A DNA stretch of 64,000 nt from Spirometra erinaceieuropaei (taxonomy: Eukaryota > Platyhelminthes > Cestoda > Diphyllobothriidea > Diphyllobothriidae), in assembly GCA_902702965.1 (NCBI GenBank), contig CACRXP010000175.1, forward strand, positions 336,627 to 400,626, written 5' to 3'. Positions within the stretch are counted from its first letter, which is position 1. Each line of letters opens with the position of its first letter. Shown here piece by piece: positions 22,144 through 31,860 of this stretch. The notes beneath the pieces were generated by a model. The model saw only the letters and a list, made by a program, of their open reading frames with translations, did not search any database and was not told where the DNA came from. Both the position numbers and the translations under genes were made by a program.

Positions 22144-23679
22144 GGCTTCGTCGTCTCTGTACAATCGTTCAAGAAGAGTGAACATCGTAAGTCAGTGGTC
22201 ATTTCAAGCACGAAGCCGTGTTTGTCAGGGTCCCGCATTACTCGCCTTAAAATGGCATATTATATTTTATCTTCTTCCTCCGTTAGAAATCACACGTGGC
22301 TAGGCATGGGACGAAGTACCCCCTCCTATTCTACATTCCGTTAAAATGTCTACTTATGAAATATGAGTAGGATCATGGCGGCAGCCATCGTGGATGGTTG
22401 AGCGAAAGTTTCAACACGGGGAAATCTGTGACTCATAGGAAACTGACCTAAGACAAGGAAATCTGCCGAAACGGTAAGATGAGACGCAAACAGAGAACAA
22501 GGGTCCCACCATTGCGAACACTAAGCTGCTATCTGACGAAATGGCAGGATATGAAAGAAGAGCAAATGCCGACGACATAAGTTAAGATATAGCAGACACT
22601 ACCTGGTGGACGAACATCGTCGGGCATGGCGGTCGGACTGTCATAAATTATTCCTGAAATGTAAGGGATACATTGTGCGGGGGTGGCAGATCATATCAAG
22701 TGTCCCATCCAGGTGGTAGTTGCTTCTCCCGACCATTAACTGTCATCCAACTGTCATTTGCGACTCCACGCAACTGGGCTCTGCACAGCAGGCACACACA
22801 CACTGGAAGCCGTCCCGACTGCCAGGCTAAACCAGGTTCGGATATTCGGGATTGCGTTTGCCATCAAACAGCTCCAGTCCCCCCCTACCTTCCCTATTTA
22901 AAAAAACTACGGAGCGCGTGACACGCAATCCTAAAGGCTGCGCTGTCTATATCCGATCGTTCCCCCACTTTACCAAACCGTGACCCATAATACACTTTGG
23001 AAGCCGTCCAATCACTCCTATTTAGAGGTAGCAGTGCCTACCCCTTCGATAGAAAGGAGGCAACAATTGGTGCCATAGACAAATGTCATGCAGTCACGCC
23101 ATTTTGGAAGCGTCCGTGGACGTAGAAGTAGGACTTGCGAACGAAATAAAACGACAAAACATCCGTTGCAGCCTGTCGACTAGAGAAGGAATGCGTGTTA
23201 TGGAACAGCCACTCTTTTCTCATAGCCAGCGAGCGCATGACCTTCAATTCATCAAAAGACGACTCATTTATTTGACGCCCTGAGCGCTCTGAGGCAATCG
23301 ACCTTAAGGCCTGCCGATCGTAAACCGGCCGCCTCATGCGGATAAATCTCAAACTCCCAACCGGCCATTGATTGGGCCGCACACGTGAGCAAAAGCCTCA
23401 CACATGCTCGACGTTGCGAAGGCACACTGATTGCCTGCTCAATTTTAAGCGTGTATCCCTCTGCTCACTCAGCCCGCTGTTCCGCGCGCTGCCACGTCTT
23501 CCTTCTTGCCTTAGACCGTGACCCCACACCGCTTCCGTGCTCTATATAAGAGGGAGGTCACTAATCGCGATAATGAAGCCGTGGGAACGTAAGGTCGAAC
23601 AGCGAATGGCTAGGCACGGAACTAAGCCAATCAATTGTCTTCGCTACCTCAACAATGAGCAATTAAGAAGATGTAAAAA

Positions 23680-24050
23680 GCTAGTTCTACGAGGATCTGC
23701 ACGCCTTCCTTCCTGGCGAATATGCTGATGGCGGACAAACTGGCTGTCCTCGATGACTTCAGTGACCGTATCGGGACAGACCACATGGCCTGGGAGAGAG
23801 TGCTGGACTCCGTATGTTGGCAGCGGTTATTATGAAAACAATCTCTTCCTTCTCTGCACCGACGCAGAACACCGTCTTCTCACGAAAACCTACGGACCGC
23901 GAGAGGAGGCAATCTGGATACACCTGCATACAGTGCTTACACATGTTGAACTACATTCTCTCTCGGAGGCGGGGCCGCAACGACGCGTTGATGACCAAGG
24001 CGATCGGCGATGCCCGCAGCTAGGCGGACCACGGTCTAAGTCAAATTGCA
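23680..24050 (+). mobile_element. RTE-type LINE endonuclease fragment (left arm)
   Basis: Translating across frames gives FYEDLHAF, MADKLAVLDDF, RIGTDHMAWERVL, LCTDAEHRLLTKTY and LNYILSRRRGRNDALMTKAI, the order found in the apurinic-type endonuclease domain of flatworm RTE elements. Several frameshifts. It is inside the duplicated arm, and its counterpart is at 62250-62630. Confidence 0.7.
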
Positions 24051-24079
24051 TATCTATTTGGGAAATGCGGAGAGGAAAG

Positions 24080-24135
24080 ATCGATCTTGTCCCGGCGATC
24101 GTGTCTTCTTCTTCAAGACTACTTCCTGGGCCTCT
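24080..24135 (-). repeat. Dispersed repeat R3, partial
   Basis: Minus strand reads AGGAAGTAGTCTTGAAGAAG and CGATCGCCGGGACAAGATC, matching 34218-34260 and 62168-62210. It abuts the RTE endonuclease fragment. Confidence 0.6.
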
Positions 24136-25076
24136 GCAAAGATCGATTCCTTTCTGCCTGCCTTGTTTCAACTTCCTCAATTTAATATTTCAGTTCCCAA
24201 GTTTGCGTTTCGACCTCTGTAGGAATAAGTAATCTTCAGTAATTTGCAATCATTCCTACCCTCTCTTTCCGCCTTTAAAGATAAATGTTTAATAATTTAT
24301 CTAATCCTGCTGTTACCCCTATCCTGGTCTTTGCTCGAACAGAAGGTCGACTGTCCCTCGTAATTGGTCATTCCTCGTCTCCAGCGCAAAAAGTAATCAT
24401 CTAGTTGCATTCAGCTTGAAGTCGCTGTCATCACCTACCAATACAGTGAGGATAACCCGGTGAATAGAAGTGACAGATCAATTTTTTCCTGAAACTGATT
24501 AAGTTCAGTCCCTTTGTAACTATTATTTACGTTCAGAGCAGTGGACAACTGACGGATCTTGAGGGAGGCAATGTGTCGGCGTTGCGTGCAATTGGTTTAT
24601 AAATATTACACTTACACAAAGCATTCACCACTATTCGCTCATCGAATGTCAGCTTCGAGGAATTAGCACGGCGAAGATACGAACGCCTTGGTCTGGGTGT
24701 CAAATCGCCTACACAATTTAGTAAAACAGATTGGAATGTGAGATTTTCGAACACTTGAACACATTGCTGACATGACCTGCGCAAACAGACCAGCATGGAA
24801 ATGAACCTAAACAGTCACCGAAAATCAACCGAAAACCAAAAACTACTCAGGCGGTATTATTTTTGTAGTGTGCTGTGCGTGGAGAATAGGACAAATTAAG
24901 TTTAAAGCTCACTGTTACATAGTGCTTATGCTGATTTGAGACTGTGTTCCCAGTACAACGTCGGCCTTTCTTCCATGACTGTCAACGCTAATACAGATTT
25001 GAACTGCAATATGCCTTAGAGGGCGAGTGGGCAGTCTTAGGAGCCTGTCGCCTACGGAAAATAATTCGTCGTCGCC

Positions 25077-25190
25077 ATCATCATCATCATCATCATCATC
25101 GCGTACGCCTCGCTCCTCCTCCTGCTCTAATTAGCAGCCCGAAGAGAAGAAGCTCTACGAGGACCTGCAGGTCCTCCTAACGACCACGTA
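25077..25190 (+). mobile_element. CAT microsatellite followed by an RTE endonuclease scrap
   Basis: A CAT run at 25077-25100 is followed by about 90 bp that spell AYAS and then EEKKLYEDLQVLLTT, resembling the AYAPP...KFYEDLHALL part of RTE endonucleases. The equivalent stretch in the right arm is occupied by the 168-N gap and an expanded GGT/GAT run, so this arm shows what the gap probably contains. Confidence 0.5.
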
Positions 25191-26523
25191 CATAAGAGGT
25201 GAACTTTCCGACTTTCTTCGGTATTCAGCCACCTTCTCAAACATGGGTCCGTCGCGTAACACTGGCGAATGCATTTACCCCAGAAATTAAGTAAATTCGG
25301 GAATTTTTTGACTTTCAAGAATGTCTCGAATTAGTAGCCTGTTCGAACAATGTTATTGCAAAGACAGCCACAACAGATTTCTTCATTGCTTTAAGCGTCC
25401 AGTACTGAAAGAAATATTTACGGAAAGGTTTAACGATGATGTTAATGCCTGATGCCATAATATGCGATATTTCAGATCCGTCACTGTCTTCTGTGAATTT
25501 CTGACTGAGTTACCTTGGTGGCGTTGGCTATGGGGCAACTGAGATCTTTTTCTGGAACAAAAGTCGCCTTAGAGGTCAAATGCTACTCTTTATCGAATTA
25601 AGTAAACTCTCCGTCACACAAGCGTTGCTTTCGCAGATAACACAAACAAACTTGCACGCCTGGAAGGACGCAACTTTTCTCCTGGGTAAACCCGTCGAGT
25701 TTAAGGTTGCAAAGCCGAAAAAAGAAAGGACCTCATGAATTAGAGTTCCCCAGATAAATAAAATACCTTTAAACGCATAAAGTCATCAGAAACTAATTGA
25801 ATAGTACACGTCGCTGGGTACTGCCGCATATCGCGAAGAGATAAAGAGTAGATGAGAGATGTCTTTGGAGGAACTGGGGTCGGTCTGAAAGTCAGCAGAC
25901 AACGCCATCTGCCCTTGAACCTCACAGATAATGTTGACGTCTGTTGACAGGCAAGGTAGCCTTTTGTGTGCGCACATACCTCCCACTCCCTTCCCCCCCC
26001 CCCCGACGGGTGGCTGCTTTTCGTTGGAGTGAATTGGGCGCAGCGTGACCTGGTGAAATGAAGTGGCCTTGCAGGTCATTCGTCAGTTCCCTTTGAGATG
26101 TAGTCAATGTGCCCCTATGGAGGCCCTGACCTCCGTAAATATGAAGCGCAAGATGTTCAAAAAAAATCACCGGTTTACCTGGTAGGCTGCAGCGTACAGA
26201 ATAGTCAGATACCCGACACTACAAGTGACTGAATGCCTCGCTGAGTTTCAACCAGTCATGGAGTCAAGCCCGTGCTGAATGTCCCTGTCGAGGCGGCCTC
26301 AGCCATAGACACGTAGATAGTCCACATGTCTACGCAATAGACAGACGTTGCAAGTGAACCACCTGGCAGTACGCGAGTAAGAAAAGACGTACAAGCCCAA
26401 AAGCACCTGGTGCATATACTGGGCCATAAGTTCATTCACGACGGTTAGGGACCGGCACGTCAGTTCGCTGTGACAAGAGAAAGCACGAATAAAAACTGCA
26501 CCAAATTTTTTGACGCCGAAGGA

Positions 26524-26556
26524 CCAATCAGACACTGACAACCAACTCTATTCAAA
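26524..26556 (+). promoter_or_regulatory. Core promoter of gene C
   Basis: CCAAT at 26524-26528 and TATTCAAA at 26549-26556 are 25 nt apart, and the ATG is 62 nt after the TATA-like box. The same spacing is seen in five other copies. Confidence 0.65.
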
Positions 26557-26610
26557 TTCAGAATTTTCAAGTCAACAGTAGACATTTGTTCATGTGTCAG
26601 AGCAATCACC

Positions 26611-27515
26611 ATGCGCTTGGGCCTAACGCCGCTCCTGATACTTCATTCCTCTCTTCTCTGTCAGAACTGCTTCACGCACATCGGTATGTCTAGCTATATT
26701 TCCTAAGACAGAGAGTCAAATGCTATTCTTCAAAACGATGGCTTCTATGCCTCATATTGGGACATAGTTCTGCTCTAAACAGGACATAGTTTATATTGCA
26801 CAAATCGAAACTATGCACTTTTTGTTTATAGGCTGTAGTAAGTAATGTCCATTTGTCTCGTTATTTGCTAAGCGCTATCCATTTCTAGACGTCCTTCATA
26901 ACGATACCTGTGTTGTTAGTACGGTAAATCAGTGCACAATGCTTTTTTTGCATTTTCTGACCCACAAACAAAGAAAAGTGTCCTCGACGCAATCATGGAA
27001 TTTATTTGACAGACTTTGTGCAACTCAGCGTGGAGCGTCTTTCGGAAATTACGATTACTGTTCCCTATGGTGTGTTCAGCGAAACAGTCTTCTCAATGAC
27101 CTTCGACATTCCGGGGTTCAGCGACGACTGCGTCTTCAAGAAAGCATTTCACGAAGGTGCATTCCTCCAGTTTTCTTGCAAAATCACTTTTCCCGCCCTT
27201 ACTCTGCATTTTGCCAGAAAGGTAAGCAAGCGCAATGTAGAGTTCCTTTTGCGGGATTTAGCGACTATGGACACAGTGAGTCTGAGACTGGCCAACGTCA
27301 GTGCGCATTCAGAAGCAAACATTATTTTTCTGCCTCAAATACCCGTCTCCTTGCATATGCCAAAGCTCAATTTCCCCAACCTCCATCACAGAACTGCGAA
27401 GAAATCGACCAAAGGAAATCGAGTGTCGACATGGCAAAGAGCAGTCACTGCAAACGCACAAAAACTAGCTTACTGGGCCTATTTGCAGCACGATACGCCC
27501 AGATGCTTTCTATGA
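26611..27515 (+). CDS. Family gene C: predicted secreted protein, 204 aa, two exons
   Basis: Exon 1 is 26611-26683 (signal peptide, MRLGLTPLLILHSSLLCQNC start) with a GTATGT donor; exon 2 is 26974-27515 after a CAAAG acceptor; the intron is phase 1 and 290 nt. Family hallmarks in exon 2 are EKCP, IYLTDFVQ, SDDCVFKK at about residue 77, QFSCKITF at about 92, and a C-terminal CFL. Mature cysteines are at EKC, DDC, FSC and the third residue from the end. The position where copies A and 45 kb have an intron-2 donor still reads AAAG-GTAAGC but is translated through. An AATAAA follows at 27597-27602. It is nearly identical to gene G at 58.6 kb (12 differences in 169 residues). Function is unknown; secretion is inferred from the N-terminus. 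The start is fixed by promoter spacing. Confidence 0.8.
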
Positions 27516-27519
27516 TGTC

Positions 27520-29040
27520 TCTCTGTTTCATTTACCCAACCCCTTGCTATAAATAATCTGGTTATAAACCTGGAAGTTGTTTGACCCGGGTAGAGAAATA
27601 AAGTTGTGGTCTCGCCATGTTTGCACATCTGGCGTGTAAAGTCATTCATTTTGTTAGAGTCGACAAGTAGGTTTAGACGAGGCTGCCTGAACACGTGCCG
27701 CAAAGCGGGCAAGATTGTACACTGTCGCTAAACATGACTTGAGGTGTGAGGGGGATGCTGTACAGCCAAAAAGGGCTTGGGGTACATCGTGCTGATCGGG
27801 ACTCCTGTTTGCGCCAAGTGGGTGTCGCAGAACACAACAGGACGCATTCGAATGGCGATTAAAGGGTTTTTGGGGTTTGGGAGCGGAGATGGGGAGGGGT
27901 GAGGGCACAATGCACGTGCCCCGAAGCTTTAAAAGAACTTCATAGTGACTGTCTTCGTGAACTCCCCTTGGCCATTCGATGTCCCTGGCCAATGCCCGGG
28001 TTATCGATGTTTTCCAGTAGCAGACCGGTAGCGTCCTAAGTAGGAGGAGGAGGAGGAGGAGGAGGCGTGAGTGCGTGAGCGTGAACTAGGACGCAAGTGT
28101 TACAGCCGACATTCCAAAGCATTCGATTTTGCAGGTCACCCTTTACCAATTTTCGGGAATTCGATTTAGGAGGCTTAGAATTGGTGGTGGTCATAGGGTT
28201 AAAATTAGTACAAGGGATTCTTTTCCCATACTAGCAATCCTAATCTTCCTAACCTCTTTTACGGACTTGAGAGGTTCACCGAAGAAAACCAACTGTCTGC
28301 ATGGAAATAAACGGTCATTGTAAATGTTGAAACATTATAAAGATGTGTCACTCAACTGCACAGCATACCAGACATGTTCCCGCCGTTAATATCTATGCCA
28401 GGCCTGCGACCTGAGGGGGAGCGTGGGCCGGCTGCTGGTGGGTTGTAAAAAAAACGTATAAGGTCAAATCTGACCAATTTTCCTGTATTCCTGTACAGAT
28501 TGCTACCGCAACAAAATCAGCCATGCTGTTAAGACTAGGGCCCTTTTCAACTGTATTTCTAAATAATCTTCCGGTACTGTGAGTATTCGTCAATCCATGG
28601 AGTATTGGCGATAGAAAGCTACCCCATCTCCTATTAAGAATGTTACGAAGGCTATCTAGCTCCAATTCTCCTGTTTTTTATTTATACAGCTTTCAATGGG
28701 AGTACAAGATCTAACATCACAAAATGACAAACAAATAAGTAGCAAGTAAGAACACGTCACAAAAATATGGAAAAGGAAATGTCGGTTTCTTGTTTGCGCG
28801 CGCAAATTTCTAACCCGGAACATTACTGAATGTCCACGACATAAACTGCGGTTCGAACGCCTGGGACATTTGCATTCTAACAAGCACACTGTCCGCTGCA
28901 CAGATGAAAAAACCCCAAAGAAAGCTGATGCCTCATAAGCAGGGCCATAAGTTCACTCACGACGGATTTGGTGCTGGTCAGCTAGTTCAGCGTGAGAGAG
29001 GAAACCACAAAAGGAGACTGCACAAAATTTTCGACGCCGT
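27520..29040. other. Intergenic part of the left arm
   Basis: No gene. Polyadenylation signal AATAAA at 27597-27602 and a GGA microsatellite at 28042-28065. Positions 28393-28665 (minus strand) keep an open frame that also survives in the right arm (57140-57413), but the two differ by frame-breaking changes at the ends and no domain is visible. Confidence 0.6.
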
Positions 29041-29044
29041 AGGA

Positions 29045-29077
29045 CCAGTCAAGGACTGACAAACAGCTCTATTCAAG
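29045..29077 (+). promoter_or_regulatory. Family promoter of chimeric copy D
   Basis: CCAGT (degenerate CCAAT) at 29045 and TATTCAAG at 29070, 25 nt apart. The distance to the ATG at 29098 is only 28 nt because about 34 nt of leader, present in copy F, is deleted between short GACAGGAC-like repeats. Confidence 0.6.
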
Positions 29078-29097
29078 TCCTGACAGGACAAGTAAAC

Positions 29098-29636
29098 ATG
29101 CACCGGTTTGTTGCCGCCGATTTTATTCCCCAATTATTGGTCTTCTGTCTCCTTTCCTGGACCACCTTCTTCTATAGATACATAGACATGGAGACAATGG
29201 AGCTTGAAATGATCAACGTCAGCGTGATGGTTCCGGATACTCCGATGACTGTTTTTTCAAGAAAGGACTTAACGAAGGAGGATTTTGACGGTTTACTTGT
29301 GTGATGTGTGTGCAAGTGTGAAGTTTCGAAGAAAGGCAAACTAAAGCAGAACCACGCTCTTTGTTTCGGTGCAGCCAGATTTATTTCCCCAATTGTTAGT
29401 CTTCTGTCTCCTTTCCTAGAACGCCTTATTCCAACGAAACATAGAAATAGAGTTTTCAAGGCTCTTTGCCATGCATTTAAGCAGGCTTAACTTTTTCAAC
29501 CTCTCTGATAGACTTGTAGAGAAAACCAAATACTGATGAAGAAAAGTCGCCATGGAAAATAGCGGTTATTTTAAAGGCTCAAGAACTTTCTGGCTGGACT
29601 TACTTGCAAAGCAGTACGCCTAGGTGTTATATATGA
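29098..29636 (+). pseudogene. Family copy D: scrambled chimeric pseudogene
   Basis: A mosaic of family gene parts in the wrong order. ATGCACCGG is the start of exon 1 as in copy F. It is joined directly to intron-2 sequence (TTTGTTGCCGCCGATTTTATT), the start of exon 3 (TAGACATGGAGACAATGGAG, about 29180), then a piece of exon 2 out of frame (SDDCFFKKG-like, 29235-29265, and its 3' end near 29320), then intron 2 and exon 3 again to a TGA at 29634. The first frame, 29098-29304, is open for 68 residues and starts with a hydrophobic stretch made of former intron (FIPQLLVFCLLSWTTFFY). It may be expressed as a new short secreted or membrane peptide, but decay is more likely. Confidence 0.75.
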
Positions 29637-30715
29637 TAATTTCCTTGGTCAACTAAAAAGCATATTCCTGTTACTAATATCTCTGTTTAGTGCACGAGCT
29701 GGGTGTCAATGATTTGACAAAATATATTTTCAAGTCGTCATGCAACTTTGTCGTAAGACACTTCACTATGCTCCAGAAAATCAATATTGCAAATAAATTA
29801 AACCCTTCTTATATAAGAACATACTTTTCAGAAAGTATCCTTTATCTAAAACTGCCATCGAAACTTTGGTCACTGGCATCCAGCTTAGGCGCGGTTTCAT
29901 CTCTTTGCTTATTAGCCAATATATTTTTCCAACGGCAGGTCGCCTACATCTTTGAGGTCGACAGTAGCATTCTGAAAATATTCACTGTTTATCCCGGCGG
30001 AAAATTTGGGATTTTGTGAGCAGAACGACCGGCCTCACCCCGTTCATACAGTTGACCCCTATAAGATGAGATGCATCCACCCAAGTGACAGCTGAGGGCA
30101 GTATGCGAGACAGCAGTCCGTTTGCAGGTCACTTAATAGAGGCTGTGTCCTTCGGCGACAGCGAGAACCGAGGTACGTGTCTACACAGGCAAATAACTTC
30201 ATAGGTAGACTGATAGGGCTAAAGTTTTCGAAAAGTAAGGGTCAAAATTCCTGAGTGTATGGAATGAACTTTGTTCAATTTATGATTTTGACAGTCTTCC
30301 AGTCGCTGGACAGCTTGTCTGACGTGGAAGGTCTAGGTGTGACGAAATGCCCACTGCAATATCCTTTGGTAGAGTCTTTCTTATCCAACCAGTATTTTCT
30401 GCCATTTAACGTTCCATGCTGTAACCTAATTAGCGTACTCGGCAAACACTTGTCCTTCGTGTAGGCCTGTTTGTGTTATGCTCGTATCTGAGAGTCCAAC
30501 GGAAAGTCGCCTCGACTTGTTCTTGATCATTTCGTAGCGAAACTCGACCGCCCTCTGCTGTTTTCGAAGTGTAAGCCCAGTGACTTCGTGGCTACAAGAT
30601 AATTCTGAGGTAATTCAGAAATAGATTTCCTCTGATCTTGGCTGTTCTTGTCTGCGTGTATTGAAAGCATGATAATGGGTCAACAGTGGGTTGTAATGGT
30701 TCTTTTCCAGTTCGA
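29357..30715 (+). repeat. Direct segmental duplication, copy 2
   Basis: Nearly identical to 20806-22143. Copies differ by scattered substitutions and a few small indels, for example near 30440-30480. After 30715 this copy runs into L1 element sequence, whereas the first copy continues into the inverted-duplication arm. Confidence 0.85.
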
Positions 30716-30719
30716 AACG

Positions 30720-31175
30720 AAAACGCATTTCGAAGTGACTGCTGGAATTTCATGCGTAACCCCATATTCTGTTAGGGGAAGGTACAATTCTGTCTTTAAA
30801 AGTGTTTAGCTATTGGATTTTTTAAGATCTTTAAATGCCTGTTATTAAAATATCGTGCCTCGGCATTTACTTGTGTCGCTTGTGCTGTGCTTAAATCGAC
30901 GGCCAAATTTGATAAACCTCATACGGTCTCCACTTCATACCGCGACATCGCGACATTTGAATTTCAAGGACATCAAGAGTGAATGAGAGAAATGTTTACT
31001 GCACAAGTAGTCATTTTTTCGCAGCGACCGGAAGAATTTCATCGAATGGTGAAGTGACTAATTTTTAATGTGATTGTGCTGTGTGGTGAGTAGTATTTAA
31101 TCCCTTCTTAAGTAATCGTTCCGAGACGAAAACCAACTGCAGAATTTCGGCCAGCATTTCTTAAGTTAGCACATC
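30720..31175 (-). repeat. Long-TIR element L1 fragments
   Basis: The left end starts GAAACGAAAACGCATTTCGAA as in other L1 arms. The right part, 30950-31170, contains CAAGTAGTCATTTTTT and ends with GCAGAATTTCGGCCAGCATTTC and CACTGTG, the usual right end. The middle is degraded. Confidence 0.55.
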
Positions 31176-31389
31176 CACTGTGCCTTGAACGTAGCTGTTG
31201 CCTTGGAGCAATGCCCTTAAAGGATAGGTGAGCTTTCGAGAGGATTTACCCAGACAAAACCCTATTACCAGTATGCCTGCATTATGTAAAATTGGGCACA
31301 CAAGTCAGTCTTACCGCCCCTGAACAGGGCTTTTCCCATCTCCTCAGTCTTTTCTGACTTTAAACCTTAATAAGGCCAACCTAAATGTG

Positions 31390-31860
31390 AATTGCTTTGT
31401 GTCTGTCGGGACACGTACACCGGGCCTCGGTATCACCGGAGGGCACAGCCTTTGAAGGTCAATATGGCTGCTTCAAAACAAATATGCTAAATGACCTGTT
31501 GGACGACTTTTGTTCTGAAAAAAACCATCAACTGTCGGAGGACCGGAGTCACGTCAGCGCAAGAGAGGTCAGATGTCTGGGTGAGGGAGATGTTTGTGCG
31601 CACAAAATCCTGCATTTTTTACCAGTACGCATCAACATCATCAGTAAACTTTATGAAAAAATGGTTTCATCTGCTGACTGCATGCGACCAGCAATTGAAA
31701 TAAAATATTTTACGAAGGAAGTAGTGGTTTTTAACGCTTCCTCGAATGAATGCTGGCGTTCAACGATTCGAAGAAGGTCTTTGTACAATAATCCTTTGAA
31801 AAAAGTGCGAATCAAAAGTAACTTGTATGTATTTGCAATAGTGCAGAGATAATGAAATGA
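31390..31860 (+). other. Degenerate piece of the family's intergenic unit
   Basis: GTTTGTGCGCACAAAATCCT...CATCAACATCATCAGTAAAC...TCTGCTGACTGCATG resembles 60158-60240 and 850-945. A 151-residue open frame (31397-31852) exists, but it is not kept in the paralogues and I do not consider it a gene. Confidence 0.5.

Larger units (their letters stand above)
22258..29108 (+). repeat. Large inverted duplication, left arm
   Basis: Aligns along its length with the reverse complement of 56656-64000. Anchors: 22258-22340 with 63920-64000, 23290-23380 with 62920-63010, 26520-26620 with 59510-59610, gene C with gene G, 28400-28660 with 57140-57400, and 29041-29108 with 56656-56760. The right arm is cut by the window end, so the true length exceeds 6.85 kb. 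Coding parts of the arms are about 97 percent identical by hand count. Confidence 0.92.

Noticed and set aside
23086..23382. 98-residue minus-strand frame repeated at 62923-63108
   Set aside because: Conserved only because both lie in the inverted duplication arms; the frames diverge by shifts and no domain is visible.
25077..25100. Possible CRISPR or satellite array at trinucleotide runs
   Set aside because: Simple microsatellites in a eukaryotic genome with no spacers.
27222..27261. 40-nt GTAAGC...TTTAG segment as a tiny intron in gene C
   Set aside because: Removing it shifts the frame away from the conserved NVSA region, so it is not a working intron in this protein.
28393..28665. 90-residue minus-strand frame also open in the right arm
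   Set aside because: Ends differ by frame-breaking changes between arms, there is no promoter or splice context, and no recognisable motif.
31397..31852. 151-residue open frame
   Set aside because: It lies over a degenerate piece of intergenic repeat unit whose counterparts are not open in this frame.
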